Positions 25,184 to 36,695 of a DNA stretch of 64,000 bases are shown here, piece after piece. The stretch's first letter is position 1. Each line of letters opens with the position of its first letter. The notes under the pieces are model-generated. The model searched no databases. It saw only the letters and a list, made by a program, of their open reading frames with translations, and had not been told where the DNA came from. Source of the stretch: Nannobrachium achirus (Eukaryota; Chordata; Actinopteri; Myctophiformes; Myctophidae); the NCBI GenBank assembly GCA_963921795.1, contig OY997645.1, positions 31,460,463 to 31,524,462 on the forward strand, given 5' to 3'. The translations under genes were made by a program, and so were the position numbers.

Positions 25184-25676
25184 CAGGGGCGTCACAAGGG
25201 GGAAAAGTGGGACTGAGTTTCTAGGGCCCAAGGTGGAGGGGCCTTAATTATTTTATGCTTTAGCTATTGAAAAATAGCAGATACACAAGCTCAACTCAAA
25301 TTGTAACTCAAATTTTGCTTCTGGGGTGTCCCTGGAACTAAATATTTTGAGATGGGGGTCCATGGCCAAATAGATATCATTTTGGGGGTCCTTCAAATGA
25401 AAAGGTTTGAGCACCACTGACATAGAAACATAGGTTTTTCAGACAGAAACGATTTTTCAAAAATAGCAGATCTACAAGCTCGCAGCACGGCACTCGGTGC
25501 CGCGCAGTGAGCTTGTATATCTGCTATTTTCAACAGTTAAAGCACAAAATAACGTGTAATAATGCGTTCCCAGTCTAAATGGATAAACCCCCTCCCCCCT
25601 GTGTCGAACATTCATGGGGGGCCCACTGTGAATCCTTGTACCCAGGGCCCAGGATTTGGTGCGACAGACACCCCTG
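25184..25676 (+). mobile_element. hAT-type MITE, CAGGGGCGTCACA family, copy 2
   Basis: The left end CAGGGGCGTCACAAGG matches copy 1, and the right end is ACACCCCTG. GGAGGAAG before and GGAGGAGG after agree at 7 of 8. It holds a half hairpin at about 25269-25293 and a full hairpin at 25456-25532. Confidence 0.82.
25456..25532. repeat. Hairpin module, copy 6
   Basis: The stem runs from ttcaaaaatagcagatctac to tatatctgctattttcaa, with centre GCACGGCACTCGGTGCCGCGC. Confidence 0.82.
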
Positions 25677-25685
25677 GGAGGAGGT

Positions 25686-25902
25686 AGAGCCTACGTCCCA
25701 CTCCTCCCGACCAACACGTGTCTCCCCAGCCCATAGCAATACGTTTAGTGATAAATATCACCTGCTTCCCTCCCCTGAACACGGGCCAGTTGTGTTTGTA
25801 TCGGTCTACACTTGATGAAGCCAGATGCACCATGGTGGACTCAAAGCCCCAGACTCTGTGGTTCTGGGCAGTTACTTTACCACTGCACCACCAGAGCACC
25901 TC
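25686..25902 (-). mobile_element. tRNA-derived SINE
   Basis: The minus strand reads GGTGGTGCAGTGGTAAAGT (A box) and CTTTGAGTCCACC (B box). It abuts a hAT insertion. A second copy with the same tRNA head is at 29350-29543. Confidence 0.65.
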
Positions 25903-27859
25903 TGTGTCAAATCTTATCTGGCTAGATTAAAAACAGACTTCCTTAACCTTTTCTTCAGCAACACTTGTTTCGATTTGCAGCTGTTTTTCTCAGCATATTA
26001 ATGAAGAGCTTTTTCTTCGGTGCAAATAGTTAGAATTATTTGTCACCATGTCCATGACCCCATGCATTCCTCCTTTCACAGGGTTCACAAGTACTCAGAC
26101 ACTCAGTCATACAACATAATGAGTGCTCAAGTGCTACACAGTATCTTCTGCCTGTCTCTGGCTACATATCAATCAGTACATTCCCTCCCATTGATCCTTT
26201 CCTTGGTGGAGTCTCAGGCAGGCTTATCCGGCTCTTCCCGGCTTTCTGCCTTCTGAATGGACACACAATAAAGGCTGTGTGCACATGCCAGGCTTGAGCT
26301 GCTGTGTATAGTCCCCGGCAGCTTGTGGCCAAAGTGGTCATTGTGACTTTCTCCCTCCCTCCCTCCATCCCTTGCTTCCTCCCATGTTCATTCTCCCTTT
26401 TCCCCAGTTGTTCCGATAATTAGAGAGGAGCATGGTGATTTGATCCTTTTGCACAGCTTTACTTGTTTTTGTCAAACAAAAGCCTGAAGGCTTCCTCACT
26501 GCTAGAAGTGCAGTTGATTTGTTTGCTTTCTTTTGTCATGGAAGTTTGTCGTGAGTCATGCTGGTATGGAAGCCACTAACGACACATTAACACACTTTAA
26601 CAACACTTGAGACCCTGATGCTAGTCAGGAGGGTGTGGAAGGCAGCGGTGTTGTCTAGTCAGCGCTCTCGTATCGCAATGGAAACCACTGGGGTCACCAC
26701 AGTGATTGGAAATTGGCATGAGTCTTTTCTCTACAAACATTTTGGCTCCTCACATTTCACAACGTAGACACTATTTGTATTTTAATGTCAATGTCACACT
26801 AACTCCCTATTCTTGTGTGAAGTCACCACAGAGTGAATGCTGATGAAAGGAAATCATTCTGAATTCTTTCTCCTCGCTGATCATGCAAGTCTCTTACGCA
26901 GTGGGACAGAGAACTCTCTTTAAATAAATAACACACTTTGTACTACAAGAGCAATAGACTCAACTATATCAGACTGTGACATATGGTTTAAAGCAACTTA
27001 AATTCACTTCTCATTCCTGAAAAGCTTTGTTTCCACTAGACTAGAGGCTTGTGGTAGCTTAAACATGTTAATGCTGATAGAATAATCAGACGTAACCCCT
27101 AATTAGTCTTGTTTCGTGAGTTCTTCAGATGCCTTTTCTATTTTTTTCTAATTAAGCACCTCTGTAAGCACAATGTCTTCATTTTACTCTGCCCTTGTGT
27201 TCAGCCAAATAAATGCTGTCTCATTATGGGGTAGCGCAGCGTTCCATTATGGGATACAGACACTCAACTCTGCCTCCATGGGCTTTTGTTGTGTGGTGCA
27301 CAGCTGAGGCAGATGCTGAGGGGCCACTCACACTAAATTGCATGAGCATGGGCATATTCCATTGGCTACTGGAGCGGAGTGCATAGAGTCACTGCTAATC
27401 TTGAACAATGAAAAGGAGGAAAATAGCTCATCAAGGCAGATGGGAAGGATTCAGTGGTTGTGTTTTGTTGATTTGCGTGCAAATCTGGCCTGTGATGAAT
27501 GATGTTTAAGATGCTTTTGTATGACCCATATGCTGAGCTGTACAACATTCTGAAAGAAACATTTCATTGTATTAAAAAAAAAAAAACGAAGAATATGATA
27601 ATCGTAATCATAATAGTCAGAATCATCCTCTGGCAAATAATACATCATCGCTTTGCCCTTCTTTTTTATATAATAATGTTGAGCAGCACTGTCCTGTTGT
27701 TACATAACCCATAAATATGCTTATTATATCTGTGTTGCTATGACCTCATTCACTTACTGTACATACAAAATTCTGCTGCAACGGAACGGAAGTCATGTTG
27801 TCAACGTTGGTCAAATACTGAACCGAAGGTCGCAGTTTACTATGAGAAACGTCACAGCT
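25903..27859. other. No gene seen; repeat-poor 2 kb
   Basis: No recognised transposon ends. Contains CTAATTAAGC and TAATTAG-type AT-rich homeodomain-like motifs around 27095-27155. These are suggestive only. Confidence 0.45.
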
Positions 27860-28230
27860 TGTCTGTGTCCGTCTGTCTGGACGTGTAGACGTGTACACAT
27901 TTTTACGGTCTATGGGTTTGCCACTCTGACATCATGCTCTAATGTCACTGTGATGTCAGGGGAACCACTCTAACAGAATTGGTTTGCCGCTCTGACATCA
28001 CGCTCTGGCTTCACTGTGATGTCACACCAACAGAATCCCTTTTATGCCCATACTGTAGATGTAGTTCCCTGATGTCATCAATATTAATGATGCCCTCTTA
28101 GAGAGATCCCTGTGATGCCAGGGGGAACAAATCCCTGTTATGCCCATATATGGAGATATGGAGATCCCTGTGATGCCAGGGGAACAAATCCCTTTTATGC
28201 CCATATATGGAGATCCCTGATGTCCACAAC
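27860..28230 (+). repeat. Dispersed repeat with CCATATATGG and TGATGTCA, plus tandem duplications
   Basis: GTCTGTGTCCGTCTGTCTGG is followed by two tandem units of about 65 bp at 27913-28035 (CTCTGACATCA...CACTGTGATGTCA). Two units at 28109-28224 each hold TTATGCCCATATATGGAG and GATCCCTG. Same family as 799-1020. Confidence 0.65.
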
Positions 28231-28388
28231 CCTGGTGTCCACATCACTGTGGCGCGACCTCACAAAGAACAACAATTGCAGCAATATGCCAGAAGGAAAA
28301 TATGGGAAAACAAATATTTGAGACTATAGTACAACTAAACTTATTGTTGGACAGTGGCACTATGCCTTTGCTTTCACAGCCCCTAGAC

Positions 28389-28790
28389 CAGAGGTCTTCA
28401 ACGTTTTCAGACCAAGGACCCCTTAGTTGAGAGAGAGAGATGAAGCAGGGACCCCCACAACCATTTCTTAGATTCCAAATAGTTTAATCGTTTGACAGCA
28501 CAATCATCAGTGTATTTTGGATTCATGTCAATTTGTGTTTTCAGATATTTAACCACTTGAGCCGTCATTACCTAATAAACTAGACCTTTTGCTCTGTACT
28601 TAGTCTGCTCTTTTTCCCCTCTACACCAAACCTCTTTGCCGAAAATAGCTTGTAGATCTGCTATTTTTGGCTAAAGTTCTCAGGATATGAACACTAAGGT
28701 TCAAGTTGTTAATATAACAAAAGATTGTAAGATTTGGAGGACCCCCTGTAGTAAGGACCCCCTGTAGTAACTCCCTGTTGAAGACCCCTG
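28389..28790 (+). mobile_element. hAT-type MITE with perfect 8-bp target duplication
   Basis: CAGAGGTCTTCAACG at the left and GTTGAAGACCCCTG at the right are inverted repeats. CCCTAGAC flanks both ends, at 28381-28388 and 28791-28798. A truncated hairpin module lies at 28637-28672. Confidence 0.85.
28637..28672. repeat. Hairpin module, copy 7, centre and part of one arm lost
   Basis: GCCGAAAATAGC is joined directly to TTGTAGATCTGCTATTTTTG. The remaining stem is only about 10 bp. Confidence 0.75.
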
Positions 28791-29100
28791 CCCTAGACTG
28801 TGGAACAGCATTGCCCTGCCTATCACATCTGCCCTCTCCTTTGAATCTTTTACTGGCTCAATACTCCCCCTGATGTGGCCGATTTGTATTTGTATTGATT
28901 GTTCATTTGAGCTCTATGTCTTGTTGTTTATGTCTAAGATTTTAGCTACTGACCTCCTGGTCTGTACAGCACTTTAATGAGAGGTTTTTAATTGAGATGC
29001 ACATAGTAAACGGCCCGCAGTCCGGAATAGCCAAATCAGCTGATCGGCCATGATTGGTGAGTCTCATAATTGTCTCATAACTGTTTCCAGCCTGTGGCTG

Positions 29101-29286
29101 TCTGTACGTGAGCCCGTCTGTCTATTAATCTCCGCCACCGTTGGATGAATCGGCATGAAACCTTTCATGCATAAACCAGGCACCACACCCATTAGGCTGG
29201 CTACTTCATATTTTGGCCTTTAACTCTTGAACCGTAGGTCGTACAATCAATACTTTATTATGTGATCTCACTACAGTGTGTGTGTG

Positions 29287-29349
<63 letters not shown>
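29101..29349 (+). repeat. Fragment of HINE-like repeat with (TG)n
   Basis: Reads CTGTCTGTACGTGAGCCC, then CCGCCACCGTTGGATGAATC and GGCATGAAACCTTTC, a body type shared with families G and C. Next comes TAACTCTTGAACCGTAGGTC (also in family T) and a (TG)n array at 29276-29349. Ends not resolved. Confidence 0.55.
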
Positions 29350-29351
<2 letters not shown>

Positions 29352-29543
29352 GCTGAGAGGTGCTGCCCCAGCCCGTAGGGGTACGTGCAATAACACCCTC
29401 CACGCCCGGCTTCCCTCCCCCAAATAAAGGCCAATGTGTTGGTGTTGAAGCCCGACAAAGCTTGCACCGCGGTGTATTCAAACCCACAACCTCCGTGGTG
29501 GTATTAGACATTACCGTTACCACTGCGCCACCCTAGCGCTCCT
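29350..29543 (-). mobile_element. tRNA-derived SINE
   Basis: The minus strand has GGTGGCGCAGTGGTAACGG (A box) and GGGTTTGAATACA (B box). It is inserted directly beside the (TG)n array. Confidence 0.65.
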
Positions 29544-29578
29544 TTCATGTTTTTAAGACTACTGAGGAAAATCAACAC

Positions 29579-30070
29579 CAGGGGTGGAAAAAGTACTCAC
29601 ATTCTTTACTTGAGTAAAAGTATCAATACTGCAATGTAAAAATACTCCATTACAAGTAAGAGTCCGGAATTCAAAATGTACTTGAGTAAAAGTACGAAAG
29701 TGTACTTAAAGTACCAAAAGTAAAAGTACAAAAACGTTGAAAATAGCAGATCTACAAGCTCACAACGCATCACAATGTGACGCGTTGTGTGCTTGTAGAT
29801 TGGCTATTTTCAAATAGCTTAGGTATAAAATAAGGCTAAAGTGGATTAATGTATGTTTTATAATTGAATCGTTTATACCTGCAAAGTAACTAGTAACTAA
29901 AATACTCAAATAAATGTAGTGGAGTAAAAGTACAATATTTGGATCCCAGATGTAGTGGAGTAGAACTGAAAGTATTGGAAATTGGAAATGCTCAAGTAAA
30001 GTGCAAACACCTCAAAATTGTACTTAAGTACAGTACTTAAGTAAATGTACTTAGTTACTTCACAACACTG
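29579..30070 (-). mobile_element. hAT-type element (CAGTGGTGTAAAGTA family) with hairpin module
   Basis: The left end CAGGGGTGGAAAAAGTAC and the right end TAGTTACTTCACAACACTG belong to the family of 39672-39951. ATCAACAC before and TACAACAC after match at 6 of 8. The hairpin at 29738-29812 interrupts family sequence that the 39672 copy has without it. Confidence 0.8.
29738..29812. repeat. Hairpin module, copy 8
   Basis: The stem runs from ttgaaaatagcagatctaca to tgtagattggctattttcaa, with ACGCATCACAATGTGACGCGT in the centre. Confidence 0.82.
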
Positions 30071-30078
30071 TACAACAC

Positions 30079-30781
30079 ATTATGACATTTGGCAGCTTGT
30101 AGAGCCTACTGTAGATGTCTCCACTAGGCCTGATAGCTATTGTTTATGTTACAGTCTATCTTGTTATGACAGTTTGTCCTTGAAGCAGCTACAGTATAAC
30201 TATGATCTCTGCCCTGTGCTCTTGGCAGAACTACTATACCACTGACTGAGTGTTATTGTACTTCTCCCCATGATATCGTGTTACATAAAGCATACCATTC
30301 ATTCACCACCTAGAATATTGTCTCGACTCCTATTGCCTCATCAATTACTTATTGATACATTATTCCACGACACTGCCTTCGTCATTTTACATTACTAGTA
30401 AAATCGTACGGTTATATTGTTGTTTTATCAATTGAAGAATCAATTACATTGATTGGTGCTCCATACATTTTTGCTGGTGCTCTTAACCTTTTCAATTGGG
30501 AGCACCAGTGCAACTGCAACCATATAATTTCAAGCCCTGGGTGAGAGAGAACGTACGGTAATTACGTCGATATGCATAGTTCCGTACGGTCTCTGTGTTA
30601 CATACGGTTCAATAAAGCCTATGTACGTATACTGTATCCACTAGATGGCACCCAAATGCATCTTCCCAATGAGCAAATGCTACATAGCGCCTACATTGTT
30701 GACAGAGAGGTTTATAGGCACCCTTGGATACACTCCGATTGAACGACCTGCAGAAAACACTCTACCATCGGTGCTAGTCAC
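30079..30781. other. No gene seen
   Basis: Unique sequence. No element ends or exons recognised. Confidence 0.5.
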
Positions 30782-30945
30782 TGTGCTGTCTGGGTATAAT
30801 ATAAAAAGGACTGGAGAATGGATGAGCGTGGACACGCAGTGCCGTTGCTTAAGTATAGCGGTATGTGCTGTCTGGGTATAATATAAAAAGGACTGGAGAA
30901 TGGATGAGCGTGGACACGCAGTGCCGTTGCTTAAGTATAGCGGTA
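30782..30945 (+). repeat. Perfect 82-bp tandem duplication
   Basis: TGTGCTGTCTGGGTATAATA begins at 30782 and again at 30864. I see no difference between the two 82-bp units. Each contains GTATAATATAAAAAGG, a TATA-like stretch. Confidence 0.9.
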
Positions 30946-31841
30946 TAAGCGACCGCCTAGAGCACTATCTCAAGGGGGGCGCCGCCGACAGTTAATGAGC
31001 CACCCAAACCGACCCAAAACCGACTAAAAACACCCCAAAACCCGCAAAAATCGCATGTGCGGGAGTGGAGAGAGGCGCATGGAGAGAGCTGGCAGAGAGC
31101 GCTGATTAGGCTGGCAACGGGTCTGCGTCCTGGCCTGTTCACTGTTCAGCGTGTTGGTTACTTTGTGATTTCTTTCTTTTTTTTTTTATGCCCACGGCAA
31201 TGCATGAGGTCACTTCCACATATGAAACGGAGACCAGAAAAAAGACGAAAAATGTCTCCCTCACTACTGCCCTCACGGTTGACAAAGCTTCGCCACGGGT
31301 AGTTCATGTGTACGTACGTTTTTATCGGTTTCAATCCGTCGGGTTGAGTGTTGTCCGTAAGGTTGCGGAGACAATCAATTACGTACAGACCTACGGAGCA
31401 ACCGGATTAAATCACTCTCCCCCTCCGTTTCTTGTGTATTCCTGCGGTCCTTATGTACTACTATGCAACGCTAAGCTGTCACGCTAAGCTGTTACCCTTG
31501 CCTGTCACACTGTGTCACGCTTGCCTGTCACACCCACACACTATGCTCTTATACACCTCCTACAGGCGCTTACTGTAACTAGACCTGTAATCAGTGTTAA
31601 GCCTGTTCAGTTGTGATCAGCTCAATTGATGTCCAGCACACCTGAAACTCTGATCAATATGGCTGAGTGTCTCAAAGTGTACAGATCTTCTCTGCCATTT
31701 TCCTCCTCACGTGTGCTTTGAAGAGCCTTTGCTTGTAAGTTTACATGCAATTATGCTTGCCTGCATGCACTATTTATCGTCAATTAATGTCTGCCCCCAC
31801 CATGTCTCGTATGTTGACGTGTTCCTTTGTTGCAATTTTTT
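30946..31841. other. No gene seen; dispersed AAGCGACCGCCTAGAG repeat at the start
   Basis: The phrase AAGCGACCGCCTAGAGCAC with a following GGGGGGCGCCG looks like a dispersed repeat, but I found no second copy here. The remainder is unique. Open frames at 31057-31487 have no domain. Confidence 0.45.
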
Positions 31842-31845
31842 TTAA

Positions 31846-32356
31846 AGTTATACCATGTAACTTTTTTTATAAAACACATCTTAAAATTGTCCTAACTGTT
31901 AAATCGCTAAAGTTTTAGAACCCCCACTCCGTTAATTTCAGCTTCTAAAGCCTTCTCTTTATATATTTTCTATGAGCCGTGAGGGGGGGAGAATTTCGCG
32001 GCAAAATGACGTCATCTGCATCATCTGTATACGTTGTGTATACGTTGGCCAATCATATCGCGGATCATAAACACATGGTACACTACCGGCCAATCACAGG
32101 CGTATCTGCCGTATTTTCAGGAAGTAGCTTCCCTCAACATAACAACAGCATATACTCGGGTGAAGGAGTACGTTTCTCCGGAATGCCTGAACGCACAGGA
32201 ACCAGGGACCCCTCTAAAGATAGATCTCGGCGAGCTGCAGGCAGACGCGGTGGTGAGAGGCCCGGTCCGCGGCGAAAAACGGCCGAAAGACGCGGACGCG
32301 ACCGCGGTTTGCTATACAGCTCTGACCACTAGTTGAGCAACTTACACAGTATAGCT
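31846..32356 (+). mobile_element. TTAA-flanked non-autonomous element with promoter-like interior, copy 1
   Basis: TTAA lies at 31842-31845 and 32357-32360. The ends AGTTATACCATGTAACTT and (complement) AGCTATACTGTGTAAGTT are imperfect inverted repeats. The interior is GC-rich and contains TGACGTCA at 32007-32014, GGCCAATCA at 32047 and 32088, and CAGGAAGT near 32118. A reverse copy lies at 58296-58797. TTAA targets are known for piggyBac- and Kolobok-type elements; I cannot decide between them. Confidence 0.7.
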
Positions 32357-32360
32357 TTAA

Positions 32361-32604
32361 ATCTTAGGTAAGTCTAAATAGTTAAATTAGCTGGTGCTCA
32401 CTGCGGTTGCTACTCAACCTTAGGGAGTGTTACTTGTTTTCTTTTGAGTTTCGGTATGTACATTTGCACATATACCTTGAATTTGTTGGTGTTGATGTAG
32501 GTGCCCTTTGAGAATTAAGTCAATACACAATGTTTTATCTGAAATATAGTTATTTTTTTTAAATGTGCTTCATAAATAAATTTGACCAACTATGAAAAGT
32601 TCCA
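32361..32604. other. No gene seen
   Basis: Short unique spacer between two elements. Confidence 0.5.
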
Positions 32605-32830
32605 GTCAGTCTGTCTGTCTGTCTGTCTGTCTGTCACGTCACGTCACACTTTTGCCCTATACTCTTATCTGTGGCACCGTTGCCCCTATCCATGCCAAAC
32701 TTTGCACACACACTCCTTGGCTGGCAAACCACAACCTCCAGCCCTGATTTCTCACATTCCCCTTTTCTAGCACCACCATGAGGTTGCCGACCTGATGGTC
32801 GCTTATCTCCCGATTAGGGAGTCTTACTGG
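32605..32830 (+). mobile_element. HINE-like element, family G, copy 2 (shortened)
   Basis: Starts inside the GTCT array and keeps CACACTTTTGCCC, CCATGCCAAACTTTGCACAC and the 3' end GGTCGCTTATCTCCCGATTA with CTTACTGG|T. The 5' terminus and most of the body are missing. Confidence 0.65.
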
Positions 32831-33246
32831 TATATGATATTGATGATCATGTGTCTGTCACACTCTACTGTCATAAAAGTGATGCAATCAACAGATGGCA
32901 ACCAAAATCTAACCAAATCTCTCTAAATTGTGTTGGATGTTATGAAAGTTTGCTATACACAAAGTTGAACAACAGCAACAGACGGGCTGGGAGTCAGGAA
33001 AGGATCAGGTCCATCTGTGACAGCGGCAGGTGACATGTATCCAGAAGAGCTGGCACCAGAGTCAGGAAAGAGTTTGGAAGAGGATTAGATTATGCCATGT
33101 TTTGAGTGCAGTCCGTGTTTCTGTTGTTCTTGAACGCTACCCAATTGCAGTATGTACTGTAGGTACAGAACAACCTACGACACTGTGGACCTCCATGGCT
33201 ACCCAAAGACGGAGCTGCGCTTGCGCTCCAGTGTGATCTTATAGCA
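32831..33246. other. No gene seen
   Basis: Unique sequence; open frames 32851-33236 have no recognised domain. Confidence 0.5.
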
Positions 33247-33458
33247 CAGTGGTTCTCAAACTATTTTGGGGGGTCCCCAGAAGTTTAGCTTAATGTCAAC
33301 ACTGTTTTCTCACTCAACAGTAAACAGACCAACATACAGTATTGTATGCCTCGCATTGCTAGGCGTTGTTAGCATGTAGATCTGCTAATTTCACAATGGA
33401 ACAGATGGAGTCAAAAACTGGGGTTCGCGGCCTGAAAAGGTTGAGAACCTCAGCACTG
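33247..33458 (+). mobile_element. hAT-type relic, CAGTGGTTCTCAAA family
   Basis: Starts CAGTGGTTCTCAAACTATTT and ends GGTTGAGAACCTCAGCACTG. It contains a half hairpin around 33371-33394 (GTAGATCTGCTAATTTCAC). No clear target duplication. Confidence 0.65.
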
Positions 33459-34539
33459 CACCTCATGTACACACACGAACATTGTTGGACCCTCATTTCT
33501 GAAATTATGCCGGCACCCTTGATCCATTTATGAAATGTGAATTAGCTTGCCACATGACGGCAATGACTAGCCCTGCAAGCACTCTCTCTCCCACGCGAGT
33601 GTGCGTCTTGGCTCGCTGCTTAAGGAACGTACCTTGGCTGTCCAAAACAGTCGCTGTGGATGCTTTGGTATAGAATTCACAGCTGAGGACACACCGATGT
33701 GTGTCCCAGTTGAAAATATATAACACATCAGAAAACGTCTACCTTTGATGATTCACAGAATGGTTGTTTAAGAGCCAGGCTGGCAGCCAGCAGCGCTTGC
33801 CATGCCTGAAAACTCCCCTCGCTGTTAATTCCAGTGGACTACCATTTTGTGTGCCAGGACAGTTCATCATTGACAGTATTATTCATGTATTTAAATACAA
33901 ATGTTGCTATTTTCTTGTCTTTGTGAATAAATAAGGTTAATGGGTAGAGTATAAACACATTAGCACCCGGCATTCATGGTTACCCAGGCGTGTTGGAACG
34001 AAGTGATTTTATAGGGTTTTGGGCTGGGGTTGGGGCTGCCGCCGCATGGGGGGCTTAAGGGGAGCACACAACGGCTGCGGGCGGCTGTTCCCCTTTAGAC
34101 GTTTTTTTTCTTTTCTTTTCCTGAGCATTTTTCAATAGGTTGCTACAGCTTATAACCCCATAAAGTGCACTGCACTGTTCACAACAAAGCCAGGTACCAT
34201 TAGAAATGATGATAACAATGCTATGAAGCGTCTTTAGATACTCATGATGACGCGATGTGAGCTTGTAGATCTGTTTTTTTTTTCAAAATAAATTAATAAT
34301 CGTACAATAAATGTGTGAAATTATTATCTTGAGAACCAATTGACTTCAAACTCGCTTTGTGTGTAGCCGACAACCTGATGAGTGCTGTGATCGCCGTCGA
34401 GCGGCGCTGTTTTCTGCCCCGCAATGACGCAACTATCCAATAGATGGCTCTGGTATGCCTAATGCCGACGACCCGAGGGCGTGCAGAGTGGGAAGTCAGT
34501 CGGATCAGCGAAAAGAAAAAAAACATTGACTGATATGGA
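33459..34539. other. No gene seen; half hairpin at 34251-34285
   Basis: Mostly unique. GATGTGAGCTTGTAGATCTG followed by T-run and CAAAA is one arm of the hairpin module without its partner. Confidence 0.5.
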
Positions 34540-34625
34540 TGATGTCAACAAATTGATGTCATAGACAGGCCTTGAACTCCATATTTGGGCATAAAAGGGA
34601 CACAGACAGACGGATATACTGTAAC
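34540..34625 (-). repeat. CCATATTTGG/TGATGTCA dispersed repeat fragment
   Basis: On the minus strand it reads CCGTCTGTCTGTGTCCCTTT then TATGCCCAAATATGGAG and TGACATCA, matching 799-1020. Confidence 0.6.
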
Positions 34626-35066
34626 GTGTGTCTGATAACGGGTATTGCATAACTGGATGGGGCATGAATTCCAACTTGCATTGTTCAATCACGACTTCCT
34701 GAGTAGGCCAGTGCCCAAGAGGCTATTAAGGATTGGACAGGTAGGCCACAAAGTTATTCACTCACTGTTTCGATTTTATTTAGAGGGAAAGAGAGCGAAG
34801 TGCGGCAGGATAACACAGGCTATATATACGCCGTCTACGCAGATAAACACGCCGATATATATACTGTACTCCTGAGTCTCATGTACAGCATATATCTACT
34901 GCTATGCTCATTCACCTTATGTCTTACCTCAGGTGCCTACTACTGTACTACGTGTAAATATCATTTTTTATTGATCTCTCCTCCCCTGCCCTCCATCTAC
35001 TTCCTTTCTTTCTCTAAAATTATGGAGTTTGCACGAAAACGAATTTCACCCACTGTTTTGCATCTG
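34626..35066. other. No gene seen
   Basis: Unique sequence; no exon or terminus recognised. Confidence 0.5.
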
Positions 35067-35785
35067 TAAACCCGTGACCAGCTCATTGGCCTTATGTTTA
35101 GTGTGTCCGCCCTGATGCTGGGAGGTAAGGGTTCAAACCCTGGTCGGTTTATTGCGACCGTCAGGTCACAGTTACCATCAAAACCTCCACCGGCTGTCAG
35201 TCACACGTCACACTTTTCCCCTACTCATATCTCCACCACCGTTGCCCCGATCCATGCCAAACTTTGCACACACACTCGTTGGTTGCTAAACCACAACCTC
35301 CACCCTCCACCCCATTTCTCACATGGCCCTCTTCCAAAGCCACCATGAGGCAGATTCTTGCTAAACAAATTTTTGGACACTGCCCCTACAGAATTTGCCC
35401 TAGAATCACGCAAAGCGGTACACAGTATCTCTAAAGTCATGTCATCAACATGGATCTGTCCCATTTCCCATATTCCCTCCTGATTGGCTACCATTGCCTT
35501 CTAAAGTTTGTGTATGTGACCTGACGGTCGCTTATCTCCCGATTAGGGAGTCTTACTGGTACGAAGGACGCCTCCCTGCTTGGCACTCAGCATCAGGGGT
35601 TGGATCAGGGTTAAGTCCCTGTGACATACTAGCGTCATGTCCAGGGGGTGTACTTGTACATCAAGCTGCCTCATGCTACATAATCAGGAGATAGGCTCCT
35701 GCCCTATGGGCCTCATGGCTCGGCAAGGTTTACTGTAAACCTGTATTGTGACAATAAAGTTGTTTTTATTATTTCAATAAATTCT
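35067..35785 (+). mobile_element. tRNA-derived SINE with L2-like tail, split by a HINE-like insertion
   Basis: CAGCTCATTGG (35079-35089, A box) and GGTTCAAACCC (35130-35140, B box) mark the tRNA-like head. After the insertion 35153-35559 the body continues, with TATTGTGACAATAAAGTTG and TTTATTATTTC as tail. A TGACAATAAAG-type tail is what I remember for SINEs that borrow the 3' end of L2 LINEs. Confidence 0.78.
35153..35559 (+). mobile_element. HINE-like element, family G, copy 3, inserted in a SINE
   Basis: Starts TGCGACCGTCAGGTCAC and ends GTGACCTGACGGTCGC, TTAT, stem CTCCCGATTAGGGAG, TCTTACTGG. The terminal and subterminal copies of GCGACCGTCAGGTCAC are exact complements. The flanks are T on both sides, and removing it rejoins the SINE as TTTAT|TACGAAGG. 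It has only a weak microsatellite. Confidence 0.78.
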
Positions 35786-35969
35786 GATTCTGCTAGTTTA
35801 TAATAATAATATACTAAGGCACTAAGGCCAACCACACTAATAAAGGAATCTAAAAAAAGGATGTGAAGAATTTGAAATATCTTTGAAACATTTCAAGTAA
35901 ACAACACAAATCTTGAATGGGGGGCCCGCCCTTGGCACAAAATATTTTCAGATGTCCGCGGCCAAATAC
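35786..35969. other. Spacer; fragment of GGGGGGCCCGCC-type element
   Basis: Contains GGGGGGCCCGCCCTTGGCAC and GTCCGCGGCCAAATACATATC, phrases of the CAGGGGCGTCACA family, without its ends. Confidence 0.45.
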
Positions 35970-36200
35970 ATATCATCACTGTCCGTCAGAAACCTCTCCA
36001 AGTTTCAAATTTGTATTAGGCCCTATTATTATTACCTTTTTTGTGTAAATAAAAGCCCTACTTCATCATACAAAAGTGTCGCACAAAAGTAGTGAAAATA
36101 GCCTATCTACAAGCACAGTAGCAAAACAACGCCTCGCATTCACAGTTTTAATTTGTTTTTTAACCCATTTAGGCCTAGAATTATTGAATGCTTTAACTAT

Positions 36201-36279
36201 TGAAAAATAGCAGATATACAAGCTCACAGCGCGGCACTCGGTGCCGCGCTGCGAGCTTGTAGATCTGCTATTTTTGAAA
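36201..36279. repeat. Hairpin module, copy 9
   Basis: The stem is ttgaaaaatagcagatatac to tagatctgctatttttgaa with centre GCGCGGCACTCGGTGCCGCGC. Confidence 0.85.
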
Positions 36280-36619
36280 AATCTTGAAAATTATACCCGA
36301 TTCTATAAGTGTCTTTTGAATCCTTCTAAGATTTTTTGAAAAACCTATGTTTCTATGTCAGCAATCTGGGGAGCCATCGTCAAAGAAAAGGTCCTTTTCA
36401 CTTAACTGGAGCTCAGTTAGTCTGTTCTTGAGAGACTACTCTGTCAGTGGTTCTCAAACCTTTTCATGTCAAGGACCCCCAAAATGATATGTATTTGGCC
36501 ACAGACCCCCATCTCAAAATATTTAGTTCCAGGGACCCCCCAGAAGCAAAATTTGAGTTACAAACGTTCGCTTTGAAAATACTTATATTCAAAGATTTGC
36601 ACACATTTTCACGACTTTT

Positions 36620-36695
36620 TCAAAAATAGCAGATCTACAAGCTCACAGCGCGGTACTCGGTGCCGCGCTGTGAGCTTGTATATCTGCTATTTTTC
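36620..36695. repeat. Hairpin module, copy 10
   Basis: The stem is aaaaatagcagatctacaag to cttgtatatctgctattttt with centre GCGCGGTACTCGGTGCCGCGC, nearly the same as copy 9. Confidence 0.85.

Noticed and set aside
31979-32336. Arg/Gly-rich open frames of 100-117 residues
   Set aside because: They fall inside a TTAA-flanked mobile element. The second copy at 58316-58636 encodes a different protein in the equivalent place, so coding is not conserved.
35067-35145. Functional tRNA gene
   Set aside because: A and B boxes are present, but the sequence continues into a SINE body and L2-like tail, and no full cloverleaf is evident. The same applies to 5316-5393.
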